DNA of 64,000 bases, from contig JADKKK010000013.1 in NCBI GenBank assembly GCA_016720545.1, positions 133,747 to 197,746 of the forward strand, written 5' to 3'. Source of the DNA: Myxococcales bacterium. Its GTDB lineage: Bacteria > Myxococcota_A > Polyangia > Polyangiales > Polyangiaceae. Numbering within the stretch: the stretch's first letter is position 1; each line of letters starts with the position of its first letter. A program made the translations under genes and the position numbers. Below are positions 37,216 to 46,192 of the stretch, in pieces. The notes beneath the pieces are model-generated. The model was not told where the DNA came from. It saw only the letters and a program-made list of their open reading frames with translations, and made no database searches.

Positions 37216-38534
37216 GGGCGGTGCGCAGGCCCTCCGCCCGCCACACCGTGGGGACGCTCGTCGTCGCGTCCGCGTCCGCGCTCGCGTCCGCGCTCGCGCT
37301 CGCCTCGGGCTGCGGGGTGCCTCCTGCGCCGACTCCCGCGCCCGTGCCGACCGTGTCCGCGTCCTCCGGTCCCCTCGCGAGCGCGCCCCGAGCGGTCGTG
37401 CCCGCGCCCTCCGCTCCCGCCGCGAGCGAGACTCCGCGGCCGCTCGCGACTGCCGATTACACCTTCCGCGTGCTCGCCGCGACCGACGCGGTCCACGAGC
37501 CGGAGGCCACGCAAGGCGAAGACCAGGCGGGCGTGGCCGACCTCGGCGACAAGCTCCTCGCCTACCGAGGGCAGCAGCTGTGGGAGCTAGCCGGCGGCGC
37601 GCTCGCCGAGCGCAACGAGCTGCTCGCTGGCCTGCCCGTGCGCCCCGAGGGCCGCGAGGAGATGAACATCGTGGGCCTCTACGGGAGCTGGCCGGCGCGG
37701 GCGTTCCTGGTCACCAACGTGCACGGCGGCAACTGCGCCACCCACGCGGTCTACCGTTGGGAAAGGACGCGCTGGCAGCGCGTCGTAGGGCCCGGCACCG
37801 CGGCGGGCCTCGGCGATCACCCCGGGCTCTGCAAGACCTTCACCGACGTGAGCCCCTGGAGAGACGGCGCCCTGCTCGCGTCCAACAACGCGGCGGGCAA
37901 GCCGGAGGTGTTCCCGCGTGGACCGGCGCCCTTCGACCTCGCCGGCCTCAAGAAGGCTCCGCACTTCGCGGAGCATCGCTGCGACACGCTGTTCGCCCTG
38001 ACCTCGACGGCGAGCGGGCACGCCTTCGCGACGGGCCTCCGCTGCGCCGCCGACGGCGCGCTCCGAGCGACCGCGCTCCGGTGGGCTCCGGGCGCGAAGA
38101 AGACCACCGACGAGCAGGCGCTCCCGGTCCCCACAGGCGCGAAAGAGCTCACGATTTTGTCGATGTACGCGGCCTCGGAGCGCGAGGTCTACGCGGCCGG
38201 GACCGCCGACGAGCGGGGCTACCTCGCGGTGTTCGACGGCGCCGCGTGGCGAATGATCGACGTGCCGGGCGCGCGCGCGATCACGAAGGTGCGCGGGCGG
38301 CCTGTGTGGCTCGTCGCCGACGGCGCCGTGTACGTGAGCGAGCTGCGTCGTGATCCCCGTGGTCCGTCGGGCGCGTGGAGCGAGCGCACCTTCGCCCCGA
38401 TCGCGCTCCCAAGAGACGTGCCCCCCGCGAGCTTCTTCGACGTGCTCACGCGCGCCTCCGGCGAGGTGCTGCTGGTGGGAGGCCCGGGGATCCTCTCGGG
38501 CCGCCCAAGCAGCGCGCCGGGCCTCCCGCGGTGA
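37212..38534 (+). CDS. Exported lipoprotein with propeller-like repeats
   Basis: 440 residues from GTG 37212, which overlaps the previous stop. The signal core SASALASALALASGC is encoded by a GCGTCC/GCGCTC hexamer repeat and ends in a lipobox. A Pro/Ala/Ser linker (about residues 35-75) precedes a mature domain with repeated blade-like units (DKLLAYRGQQLWELAGG, ARAFLVTNVHGGNC, REVYAAGTADERGYLAVFDG). Four or more cysteines may pair (NCATH, LCKTF, HRCDTLF, LRCAADG). Ligand unknown; many similar surface lipoproteins are encoded in this window. Confidence 0.7.
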   Translation: MRAVRRPSARHTVGTLVVASASALASALALASGCGVPPAPTPAPVPTVSASSGPLASAPRAVVPAPSAPAASETPRPLATADYTFRVLAATDAVHEPEATQGEDQAGVADLGDKLLAYRGQQLWELAGGALAERNELLAGLPVRPEGREEMNIVGLYGSWPARAFLVTNVHGGNCATHAVYRWERTRWQRVVGPGTAAGLGDHPGLCKTFTDVSPWRDGALLASNNAAGKPEVFPRGPAPFDLAGLKKAPHFAEHRCDTLFALTSTASGHAFATGLRCAADGALRATALRWAPGAKKTTDEQALPVPTGAKELTILSMYAASEREVYAAGTADERGYLAVFDGAAWRMIDVPGARAITKVRGRPVWLVADGAVYVSELRRDPRGPSGAWSERTFAPIALPRDVPPASFFDVLTRASGEVLLVGGPGILSGRPSSAPGLPR

Positions 38535-38565
38535 ACGACCCGCCCGCCTCCCGCGACGCGCTCCA

Positions 38566-38601
38566 TGGCAGGCCGCGCAGGCCGCGCAGACCGCGCAGGC
38601 C
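38566..38601. repeat. Short tandem repeat of a 9-mer
   Basis: Four consecutive units of about GCAGGCCGC (one with GCAGACCGC) lie between convergent genes, 30 bases after the stop at 38534. Confidence 0.7.
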
Positions 38602-38638
38602 GCCCGCGAATGGCGACTCGTCTCTCAGACTTCGCGCT

Positions 38639-39349
38639 TCAATAGATGCACGACCCCGACGAGCCGATTCTCCCGCACGCGCAGGACCCCGAGCGGCAGT
38701 CGTAGCACCGGGTGGAGCACTTCCCGAGGCACTCGGACGAGCTCTTGCAGCCGCCGGAGCCGCCCCCCGAAGAAGGCGGTGACGGCGGCGGCGCCACGAA
38801 CCTCAAGCCGTCGCAGTTCGACTTTTCGTCGGTGGTCGTCTTCACGTCGCTCCGCACACACGTCTTGACGTTCTTCTCGTCGTTGCCGCAGGCGGAGCCG
38901 AAGTTCCCATTGCTGCAGTAACACGACGCGGAGTCGTTTCGTGCGCAGCACCACTCGTAGCTCTTCGTGCACGAGGTGATCGTGGAGCTGGGGTACCCAG
39001 AGCCGCAGGTGCAGCGCCCGCCTTCTTCTTTGCAGCCGATGGCCGCGCACGAGCAGCTCGTCGTCGTGCCGTCGACCTTGGTGTCCACCGAGCACACGAG
39101 CGAAGCGCCCACGGTGGAGGAGTTGCACGCCGAGACCTTGGACCAGTCGGCGCTCGGCCGGCTCGAGTCCTCGCTCACCGCGACGCACTCGCAGCTGCCC
39201 TTGTCTTTGGCCAGATAGCAGAATCCCTTCGACGACGTGCTCGAGGTGGGAGGCGTGGACGACGAGCCCCCGTCGTCGTCGTCGCGGCAAGCCGCGAAGA
39301 GTGGAATCACGAAGACGGCGGTCAGCAGAAGACGAAGGTGAACAACCAT
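38639..39349 (-). CDS. Cysteine-rich exported lipoprotein
   Basis: 236 residues. ATG 39349 is chosen because GGGGAG lies 5 bases upstream. The signal LRLLLTAVFVIPLFAAC ends in a lipobox, followed by an Asp run and a Ser/Thr linker. The mature part contains more than 20 cysteines in closely spaced pairs (CYLAKDKGSCEC, SCSCAAIGCKEEGGRCTCG, WCCARNDSASCYC, CKSSSECLGKCSTRCYDC), suggesting an EGF-like or knottin-like disulphide-rich surface protein. GC content is visibly lower than in neighbours. Function unknown. Confidence 0.75.
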   Translation of the reverse strand: MVVHLRLLLTAVFVIPLFAACRDDDDGGSSSTPPTSSTSSKGFCYLAKDKGSCECVAVSEDSSRPSADWSKVSACNSSTVGASLVCSVDTKVDGTTTSCSCAAIGCKEEGGRCTCGSGYPSSTITSCTKSYEWCCARNDSASCYCSNGNFGSACGNDEKNVKTCVRSDVKTTTDEKSNCDGLRFVAPPPSPPSSGGGSGGCKSSSECLGKCSTRCYDCRSGSCACGRIGSSGSCIY

Positions 39350-39686
39350 GGCGACTCCCCGTGCGAAGTCGTCACTAAAGCACCGTTCTGGCCATCGATC
39401 CAGACGCGCCGTATCGATGGCCGTCTGGATGGGCACCAGCACTTCGACATGCGCTTCTCCTGGCGCATCCACCGCGATCTATCCTGCGCCACCTTGAAGA
39501 CCGCGCTCCGCGATGGCTTCGGGCGCAACGCGTACACCACGAGCTTGGCGCGCGTCGCCGCCCTCGGTGAACACCGTGGCCTCGTGGCCCAGCCGCGCCA
39601 CGAGGGCGCCCTACTCCGCGAAGCGCCCCCCCGTCTCGGACGCCGCCGGAGGATCGCCGCCGGAGGATGTGTGGTAGGTTCATGCC
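39350..39686. other. Intergenic stretch without a supported gene
   Basis: Divergent spacer between two lipoprotein genes. It contains interleaved short inverted repeats near 39391-39432 (GGCCATCGAT with ATCGATGGCC, and ATCCAGACG with CGTCTGGAT). Codon usage is unlike the neighbours in every frame. It may be the remnant of a mobile element or a dead gene, but nothing identifiable remains. Confidence 0.5.
39675..39680 (+). promoter_or_regulatory. -10-like element before the 39687 gene
   Basis: TAGGTT ends 6 bases before GTG 39687, where no Shine-Dalgarno is present; consistent with a leaderless transcript. Confidence 0.35.
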
Positions 39687-40223
39687 GTGCGTCTGCTCAC
39701 GATTGGCCTCGCGCTCCTCCCGCTCCTCGCCTTGCCGCTCCTCCACTGCGGCGGCCCGACGTGCCCTGGCTCCAGGGTCCAGTCCGCAGACGGCACCTGC
39801 GTCCGCGAGGACATCGCCGACTTCATCGCGTGCGTGAACAACTCCGGCTCGAAGCAGCTCTCCAGAGAAGACGCGAAGCGCATCTCGGCCAGCGCGGCGC
39901 AGGTGGGGGGCTCGGCGGAGTGGAGCGACTCCATGCGGCAGCAGTACAGCGGCCCCGCGGAGCAGCACCAAGCCGCCGTCATCGAGCAGTGCGTGCGCAT
40001 GACCTCGCATGCGCCTGGCGCGACCCCGCACCAGGCCCCACAAGACGACTACGAGGCCCGCGCGAAGGCCTGCCGCGAGCGCCGCGCGACCAGCGAGTGC
40101 ACGGTGGACGCCGACTGCTGCCTTGGCGAGCGATGTATCGATCCGTGCGCCTCGGCGGCGAGCCCCGCGAGCAAGAGCCTACTCGCCCAAGCGTGCCCAA
40201 AGCCGCGCTGCGGGCCAAAATAG
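39687..40223 (+). CDS. Small cysteine-rich lipoprotein
   Basis: 178 residues from GTG 39687. The signal RLLTIGLALLPLLALPLLHC ends in a lipobox-like LLHC. The mature part has a helical middle (ADFIACVNNSGSKQLSRED, QHQAAVIEQCVRM) and a Cys-rich C-terminus, CTVDADCCLGERCIDPC, which resembles the short ECxxDxDCxxGxxC motif common in myxobacterial surface proteins. It ends where the CT microsatellite begins. Function unknown. Confidence 0.65.
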   Translation: MRLLTIGLALLPLLALPLLHCGGPTCPGSRVQSADGTCVREDIADFIACVNNSGSKQLSREDAKRISASAAQVGGSAEWSDSMRQQYSGPAEQHQAAVIEQCVRMTSHAPGATPHQAPQDDYEARAKACRERRATSECTVDADCCLGERCIDPCASAASPASKSLLAQACPKPRCGPK

Positions 40224-40225
40224 CC

Positions 40226-40290
40226 CCTCTCTCCCTCTCTCCCTCTCTCCCTCTCTCCCTCTCTCTCTTTCTCCCTTCTCCCTCTCTCGG
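40226..40290. repeat. CT-rich microsatellite (first block)
   Basis: Repeats of CCCTCTCT directly after the stop of the 39687 gene and directly before the IS remnant. All-pyrimidine on the + strand. Confidence 0.9.
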
Positions 40291-40293
40291 TCT

Positions 40294-40604
40294 GAGGACA
40301 GGACATAGGTGACACCTTAAGGACAGGACATAGAGCCGCGCCGCGGGGGCCTCAAGTTGTCGACGTGGATGATCTTCGGGAGCCCGTACCGGGACGCCGG
40401 GCCTCGGTCCGTAAATCAACAGGCTGCTAGCTAGGTGAGAAACCCGGCACTCGAGGAGTGAGATCGTGTCACCCTCTCAACAGGCAATGAGGTCACCTCG
40501 AAGGAGGAGGAACAGGCACGGGTGTAGCCGAGCGGAACGGAAATTTGGGGGACCCCACCTGTCACCTGGGTATGCCCCGAAGTGTTACCGATGTCCTGTC
40601 CCTC
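40294..40604. mobile_element. Insertion-sequence remnant or MITE with terminal inverted repeats
   Basis: Left end GAGGACAGGACATAGGTGACAC (first 20 bases from 40294) pairs with the right end at 40581-40604, whose complement reads GAGGGACAGGACATCGGTAA and onward; the two match at about 20 positions. GGACAGGACATAG occurs again at 40321-40333. About 310 bp, too short for a transposase, and no frame encodes one. Ends containing GGACAGGACAT are known from IS481-like elements, so this is probably a deletion derivative. It lies between two CT microsatellites. Confidence 0.65.
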
Positions 40605-40612
40605 ACCGTCCC

Positions 40613-40790
40613 TCACCCACCTCTCTCCCTCCCTCTCTCCCTCCCTCTCTCCCTCCCTCTCTCCCTCCCTCTCTCCCTCCCTTCTCCTCCCTTCTCCTCC
40701 CTCTCTCCCTCCCTTCTCCTCCCTTCTCCTTCCTTCTCCTCCCTCTCTCCCTCCCTTCTCCTCCCTTCTCCCCCTTCTCCCTCTCCCCTC
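40613..40790. repeat. CT-rich microsatellite (second block)
   Basis: Units of CTCTCCCTCC and CTTCTCCTCC over about 180 bases, the mirror neighbour of the first block across the IS remnant. The element may have inserted into a once continuous pyrimidine tract. No gene here. Confidence 0.9.
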
Positions 40791-40810
40791 GCGCGCGCGA
40801 GCCCACGAGC

Positions 40811-40981
40811 GTGGGGGTGGGGCTTTCGGCCGCGGGTGGGAGGAGCCGCATGTCCGAGGTCGTCGTTCCCGCGCGCTCCCAACCGCCAGGAAGTCTTCGT
40901 CCGACACGCCCCCTCCATCACCGCGCGGAACGACGCCGAGTCGCGGAGGGGCCCACCCGCGGCCGAAAGCCCCACCCCCAC
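40811..40981. mobile_element. MITE-like element with 30-bp perfect inverted repeats (copy in inverse orientation)
   Basis: Arms at 40811-40840 and 40952-40981 are perfect complements (core GGGGCTTTCGGCCGCGGGTG). Read on the minus strand, the interior shares blocks (ACTCGGCGTCGTTCCGCGCG, then CCTCG.ACATG) with the two elements at 57207-57376 and 57506-57675, so all three are one family. 171 bp, non-coding. Confidence 0.75.
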
Positions 40982-41095
40982 GCGGTGGCCTCCCCGCGCG
41001 CCCCCCTCCGTCCCCTCGCCCCCCGCGCGCCCCGCGCGCACCCCTCCCCCGCTCCGCGCCAAGCGCACCCACCACCCACCACCCACCGGGTTACC

Positions 41096-42400
41096 ATGGT
41101 CCCCAACGTGGGAGAGTTCGCCACGAAGGAACGAGACGCCACCCTGGTGGCCCTGACGGCGGTGCAGACCGCGCTCTCCGCCACGTCGAGCGGCTCGCTG
41201 CTCGACGAGATCGCGTGGAGCCGCGAGGTGGAGGCGCGCTTCTTCGAGGGCGGGGCGGACGCGCTCCCGGAGCCGACATACGAGGTCGACCGCGCGGCGT
41301 TCTCGGCCGAGCGCACGGCGCTAGAGCGCGCGCGCGACGCGCTCGAAGGCGAGGGGCCCATCCACGCGTTCCTGCTCGGCGTGCTCGGGTCGAGCGTCGA
41401 CAAGCTGCGGCTCCTCGAGGCGATCGGCACGGACGCCTTCGGCGCCGTGTCGCGTGACATCTACGGCGGCTCGCGCACGCTGTTCCTCGGCCGCAGCAAG
41501 CTCGACCTCGCGCAGCACCTGCTCGAGCGGCTCTCGGTGCACGGGTGGGACCGCTCACGCCGCGAGGCCGAGCCCACCATCACCTCCGAGGACCTGGCGG
41601 CGCGGTTCGAGGCCAAGGCGGCGGCGCGGCGCGGGCTGGAGCTCCGGGTCGTCGTCGATGACACGCTGACGTCCAAGGCGATCGCCGGGGCGACCCGTGT
41701 GCGGGTGCGGCGCGGCGCCATGTTCTCCCCGTGGGAGGCCGACGGTCTCTTCCGGCACGAGGTCGAGACCCACGCGTACTCTGCCCAGAACGGCCTCGCC
41801 CAGCGGCACATGCCCTTCCTGCGGAGCGGCGGCCCGCGCTCCACCGAGACCCAGGAGGGCCTCGCGGTGTTCGCCGAGCTGCACCACGGCGCGCTCGCGA
41901 CGCCGCGGCTCCGTCGCCTGGCGCTGCGCGTGAAGGTCGTCGCGATGGCGGAGGACGGCGCCGATTTCCTTGAGGTCTACAGGTACCTCGAGCGCTTCGA
42001 GGGCCTCGCGCCGCGCGACGCCTTCCTCGACGCCTCGCGCGTCTTTCGAGGCGGCGACGTGCGCGGGCGCAGCGTGTTCACGAAGGACACCGTGTACATC
42101 TCCGGGCTCATGCGGGTGTACGCGTTCCTCTCGGTGTTCGTGCGCGGCGGCTTCCGCGACGAGTGCGAGCTCGTCATGGCCGGGCGCATCGATCTCGACG
42201 ACGTGCTCGCCCTCGTGCGGCTCGACCGCATGGGGCTCGTCGTGCGGCCGAAGCTCTTGCCCAAGTGGCTCCGCGAGTGGGACACGCTCCTGCCCTATTT
42301 CGCGTTCATGTCGTTCGTCGCCGGGATCGATCTTGCGCCCGTCGAGCGCAGCTACGAGGGCCTCGTGGTCATGGCTGAGGACGCACGGCGCAGAGGCTGA
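41096..42400 (+). CDS. QEGLA-motif (DUF1704) metallopeptidase-like protein
   Basis: 434 residues from ATG 41096. The zinc motif is HEVETH (HExxxH) and is followed by TQEGLAVFAELHHG, the QEGLA signature of the DUF1704 family, related to the eukaryotic MATCAP tyrosine carboxypeptidases. In bacteria such proteins are annotated as modulators of flavohaemoglobin expression, but a peptidase activity is more likely. No signal peptide, so cytosolic. The region upstream is a MITE and low-complexity DNA, and no clear promoter was seen. Neighbours do not inform its role. Confidence 0.85.
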   Translation: MVPNVGEFATKERDATLVALTAVQTALSATSSGSLLDEIAWSREVEARFFEGGADALPEPTYEVDRAAFSAERTALERARDALEGEGPIHAFLLGVLGSSVDKLRLLEAIGTDAFGAVSRDIYGGSRTLFLGRSKLDLAQHLLERLSVHGWDRSRREAEPTITSEDLAARFEAKAAARRGLELRVVVDDTLTSKAIAGATRVRVRRGAMFSPWEADGLFRHEVETHAYSAQNGLAQRHMPFLRSGGPRSTETQEGLAVFAELHHGALATPRLRRLALRVKVVAMAEDGADFLEVYRYLERFEGLAPRDAFLDASRVFRGGDVRGRSVFTKDTVYISGLMRVYAFLSVFVRGGFRDECELVMAGRIDLDDVLALVRLDRMGLVVRPKLLPKWLREWDTLLPYFAFMSFVAGIDLAPVERSYEGLVVMAEDARRRG

Positions 42401-42434
42401 GCGCCGCGCGCGCGCCTGTTCGGCTCGGCTATCG

Positions 42435-43436
42435 CTACCTGCCTATGTCCGCCGCGCTCCGCGGATAGAGCTCGAGGTAGGTCGTAGGCGCGCCGGCCTC
42501 GACGAAAGGCGTGAAGGTGCCGAACACGCCCGTCACGGCGGTGAAGGCGTTCACGATCGCGGGCACCACCGGCGGGTTCGTGAACCGGGCGCCGGTGAGG
42601 AAGAACGGGCTCAGGCTCACGATGTTGGCGCCTGCGTCGGGGAAGCTCGCGTCGAAGCCCGTAGGGTAGAGCCCGAAGGTCTCGGTGGCGGCGACCGCCG
42701 CCTTGCCCGAGATGGCCGGCACCTGCACGAGGAGCGGCCCGTACACGTCGTAGCTGGCCCGCGTGAGCGCCGAGAGCGGCACCTTCGGGATGGGGGTCAC
42801 GGTGGCGGCGCCGATCTTGCGCATGCAGCCCGGCAACGTGGGCGCGACCTGCAGGAGGATCTCGCTCTGGCCGCCGACGTTGTAGCGCCAGCCCCAGCCG
42901 AGCACGTCGACGCGATCGCCGACCGCGATGCTCGCGAAGCCGCTCGCGACGGTTCCGCTCGCGAACACCTTGATCGCCTTGCGCGCGCCCTCGGCGAGCG
43001 ACCCGTACGAGGTGCCCTCTTGCACGTAGATCTGGCAGGCCTGACCCGCGGCGCAGGCGCCGCGCGAGACCGCGGTGACGTGCACGCCCGCGAGCCACAC
43101 CTGCGTGGGCGCGGCGGCGTTGGCCGTCCACACCGCGTCGATGGCCGTGATCGGCGCGGAGGGCGGCCTCGTGAGGCAGTCGGGCCACGGGGCGGCGCCG
43201 TCGCCCGCGTCGGCGACGTTGACGTCGGGCTTCGCCGCGTCGACGGGGGCGGCGGCGTCGTCGACAGAGGCGTCCTTCGCGGGGCTCGCGTCCCTCGTGG
43301 GCGTCGGCGTGGGCGTCGGCGTGGGGGCCTGCCCCGCGTCGCCCGTGGAGGGATCCGGCTCGGAGCCGCAGGCGTTGGCCAGCAGAGAGGTGAGCGAACA
43401 GAGCAGGGTGAAGGCGAAAACTCGGCGCAGGGTCAT
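42435..43436 (-). CDS. Exported lipoprotein with OB-fold-like repeats
   Basis: 333 residues from ATG 43436 with GAGG upstream. Signal RRVFAFTLLCSLTSLLANAC ends in a lipobox; a long Asp/Ala/Thr-Pro linker follows, with (TP)n encoded by a GGCGTC/GGCGTG repeat. The mature part has two similar modules (VWLAGVHVTAVSRG ... IYVQEG ... IAVGDRVDVLGWGWRYN; then YDVYGPLLVQVPAISG ... TGVFGTFTPF) resembling the nucleic-acid or sugar-binding OB-like domains seen in secreted nucleases. Function not assigned. Confidence 0.7.
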   Translation of the reverse strand: MTLRRVFAFTLLCSLTSLLANACGSEPDPSTGDAGQAPTPTPTPTPTRDASPAKDASVDDAAAPVDAAKPDVNVADAGDGAAPWPDCLTRPPSAPITAIDAVWTANAAAPTQVWLAGVHVTAVSRGACAAGQACQIYVQEGTSYGSLAEGARKAIKVFASGTVASGFASIAVGDRVDVLGWGWRYNVGGQSEILLQVAPTLPGCMRKIGAATVTPIPKVPLSALTRASYDVYGPLLVQVPAISGKAAVAATETFGLYPTGFDASFPDAGANIVSLSPFFLTGARFTNPPVVPAIVNAFTAVTGVFGTFTPFVEAGAPTTYLELYPRSAADIGR

Positions 43437-43574
43437 GGTCCTCGTGGCCGCGGGGGGGAGCGCCGCGGGCCGCGCCGAGGACCCGTCGTACGACGTCACC
43501 TCGGCGCGCGGTCCAGTAGCGCTTCTCGGCGCCGCGCGCCACCCAGGATAGCGAGATTTACATCTGATGTATGT

Positions 43575-46190
43575 TCACTTGAACACTCGGACGGAGCCTG
43601 GCGGCGCCTTGATCACGAGCACCCTGCCGGCCCAGGCGAAGCCCGCGCTCGCGGCCTCCAGCGCGGCGGGCTCGAGCTTGGGGAGCGGCGCGCCGCCCTG
43701 CTCCACCCGCGAGGCCGACGCCACGCCGTAAAGCTCGAACACGTTGGGCGAAGCGCTCCACCCCTCCGCCGAGGCGACGAAGCCATCGTCTTCGGGCGTC
43801 AGCGTGATGACGCCGCCACCGAAGACGTCGAAGCGCGACGGCGACCGCCCGGGGAACGCGCGAATCCAGAGCGAGCCCTTGGTCGTCGCGAGCGAGTCTG
43901 TGCGGGCGGGATCGGCCACCGGCGAGAGCGTGTCGATGGTGGGGCGCAACATGGGCACGACGCCGCCGCTGCGGAGAAAGAGCGGCGCGCGCTCGAGCGG
44001 CGCGGACACCGCCTGGGGCGCGCCCGTGCCCGTCCGGACTGAGCCGTCCCAGACGTCGGCCCACTCTCCCTCGGGAAAGAGCACGGCGCGCTCGGTCTGG
44101 CCGCGCTCCACGACGGGGGCGACGAGGAGCGCGTCGCCGAGCAGGTAGTCGAAGTTCGGGTGGGCGCCGAGCCGCGGGTAGGCGAGGCCCAAAGGCCGCA
44201 TGACCGGCCGGCCGTGCTGCGCCGTGGCGCGGGCGTGCGTGTAGAGATACGGGAAGAGCCGCAGGTGCAGGCGCGCGTACACGCGATAGAGGTCGAGCGT
44301 CGCCTGATCGCGCCCGTTCGAGGGCAGAAACTCCCACGGCGTCTGCGAGCTCGAGTCGCCCACCTGCATGACGCTCGAGAGGGCCGTCTGCTCGAACCAG
44401 CGAATGTAGAGCTCCTTGTCCGGCGGGCCGTGCCGGTAGCCGCCGGTGTCGGAGCCGAAGAACGGGAAGCCTGAAGGACCGAGCCCGATGCCCTCGATCA
44501 CAGTCGCCGGCAGGCCACCCACGCCCGTGACCTCTGTGCCGTCGCCGCCGCGCGGGACGAAGCGCTCGCGGTGCTTCGTGAACGAGGCGTCCATGTCGCC
44601 CGGCCAGATCACAGAGACGTTCCGCTGATCGCCATACCGCCCCGCGCGGCAAATGAGGAAAGAGCCCTCTTCCTGCGGCAGAAGCTCCTGGTACGTGCGG
44701 TGGTAGAGCAGCGTGTAGTCGTGGTGCATCGTGCGGTCGTCGCGGCCGTCTGCGAAGCCCCACACGAGGCGTCGATCACGAAGGCCCGGGACGACGTCCT
44801 CGGCGAAATCGAGCTTGAATCCCTCGATACCGAGCCCTGTGTAGCGGCGCAGGTTCGTCTGCCAGAACGCGACGGCGGCGGGGTTCGTGAAGTCGATGGG
44901 CACGCTCCACGAGTTGAGCGGAATGCCCGAAGTGGGGACGAAGTAGCCTTTGCTCTCGACCTCTTGGCGCAGCGGCCCCGCCTTCGCCTCCACGTACGGC
45001 GTGTGCCAAAGCGCCACGCGGAGGCCCGCGTCGTTCGCGGCGCGCATCATGCGGGCCGCGTCGGTATAGCGGGCCGGGTCGAAGTCGAACGTGTTGACGG
45101 CGGTGGCGTAGGGCCGGTCGATCCAGAGCCCCGTGGCGGGCAAGTCGAGCTCGCGGAGCTTCGCGATGTCGGACTCGACCTCGGCCTGATCGCGGCTCTC
45201 GTTGCGCCACATCACGGGCCCGAAGCCCCACGGGGCGGGCACGCGGGGATAGCCCGTGACGTCGTAGTAGAGCTTCGTGACGTCGATCGCCTCCTTCGCG
45301 ACGAACAAGTGCATCTTCCACGGTTCGGCCGCGCCCTTGACGTTCGAGACCGCGTACGTGACGTCGACGCCGTCGGGCCGCTTGCGCGCCACGTCGAAGA
45401 GGCCCACGCGCTTGCTCTCGACGAACACGCCCCACCCGGAGGTGCCGATGAGCAGCGGCACCGGCACGTGCGCTTCGTTGTTCTGGCTCTCGAGCTCGCC
45501 GTCGAGCTCGATCTGCATCGGCCGCAGCTTGCCCCGGTGCTCGACCGAGTCGGGCCACTCGCCGAGCCCGTAGTAGCCCTCGCGCAGGCCCGCGCGGAGC
45601 CCCGCGCGCACGTACACGACGTGCAGCGCCCCGGCCTCGGTCCGCTCGATCGGCGTGAGCGTGAGGGAGAAGCGACCGTCCGCCTCGGCGCGCAGGGAGA
45701 TGCGCGCGGTGGCGTGCGGGTAGTCGCAGGCCACCTCGACGGAGCCGGCCGTGCCAGGCTCCACGCGACACGCCGTCGGCCGCTCCCACGTGAGCTCCGC
45801 GGGCGGCTCGGGCGCGGGGGCCGACGCCGTGCCGCCGTATTCCAGCCAGTACGGGTCGTACGACGCGGAGTCGCTGACCTCGGCGACGAGCCCGAGCTCG
45901 AGCGCCTCGCGAGGCAGGGTGAGACGCTCCTCCACGCCCGCCAGCAGGACGATGGTGCCGTCGGTCACGCGGAGCGAGTAGTCGCCGCGCGGGAGCGTCG
46001 CGACCGAGGGCGACGGCGGCGGATCACTGCCACACCCGAGGGGCGCGACGGCCGGCGCCCACGCGAGGGCGAGCGCGAAGGGCGCGACGTGCGCGCGGAG
46101 GCGCCCGGAGCGAGGCCGGCACCGACGCGCGAGAGGTGCCACGTCGGCGGGCGCGGTGGGCGCGGCTTGGCGCCGGATCGAGCCAGCCAC
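43575..46190 (-). CDS. GH31 alpha-glycosidase, exported lipoprotein
   Basis: 871 residues. GTG 46190 begins 2 bases after the cheB stop. The signal ends in APLGC, giving an acylated enzyme in the periplasm or on the surface. Mature part: N-terminal galactose-mutarotase-like domain (YDPYWLEYGG), then the (beta/alpha)8 catalytic domain with VMWRNESRDQAEVESDI, the nucleophile region GIEGFKLDFAEDV (Asp, near 44805-44820) and SVIWPGDMDASF plus FFGSDTGGYRHG. C-terminal beta domains follow. GH31 enzymes hydrolyse alpha-glucosides or alpha-xylosides; the exact substrate cannot be told. Cotranscription with the chemosensory genes is suggested by spacing. Confidence 0.87.
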   Translation of the reverse strand: MAGSIRRQAAPTAPADVAPLARRCRPRSGRLRAHVAPFALALAWAPAVAPLGCGSDPPPSPSVATLPRGDYSLRVTDGTIVLLAGVEERLTLPREALELGLVAEVSDSASYDPYWLEYGGTASAPAPEPPAELTWERPTACRVEPGTAGSVEVACDYPHATARISLRAEADGRFSLTLTPIERTEAGALHVVYVRAGLRAGLREGYYGLGEWPDSVEHRGKLRPMQIELDGELESQNNEAHVPVPLLIGTSGWGVFVESKRVGLFDVARKRPDGVDVTYAVSNVKGAAEPWKMHLFVAKEAIDVTKLYYDVTGYPRVPAPWGFGPVMWRNESRDQAEVESDIAKLRELDLPATGLWIDRPYATAVNTFDFDPARYTDAARMMRAANDAGLRVALWHTPYVEAKAGPLRQEVESKGYFVPTSGIPLNSWSVPIDFTNPAAVAFWQTNLRRYTGLGIEGFKLDFAEDVVPGLRDRRLVWGFADGRDDRTMHHDYTLLYHRTYQELLPQEEGSFLICRAGRYGDQRNVSVIWPGDMDASFTKHRERFVPRGGDGTEVTGVGGLPATVIEGIGLGPSGFPFFGSDTGGYRHGPPDKELYIRWFEQTALSSVMQVGDSSSQTPWEFLPSNGRDQATLDLYRVYARLHLRLFPYLYTHARATAQHGRPVMRPLGLAYPRLGAHPNFDYLLGDALLVAPVVERGQTERAVLFPEGEWADVWDGSVRTGTGAPQAVSAPLERAPLFLRSGGVVPMLRPTIDTLSPVADPARTDSLATTKGSLWIRAFPGRSPSRFDVFGGGVITLTPEDDGFVASAEGWSASPNVFELYGVASASRVEQGGAPLPKLEPAALEAASAGFAWAGRVLVIKAPPGSVRVFK

Positions 46191-46192
46191 GA

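Noticed and set aside
40431..41156. Open frames through the CT microsatellite (LPPSLPPSLPPS and REGGREGG type)
   Set aside because: Pure translation of a pyrimidine repeat.
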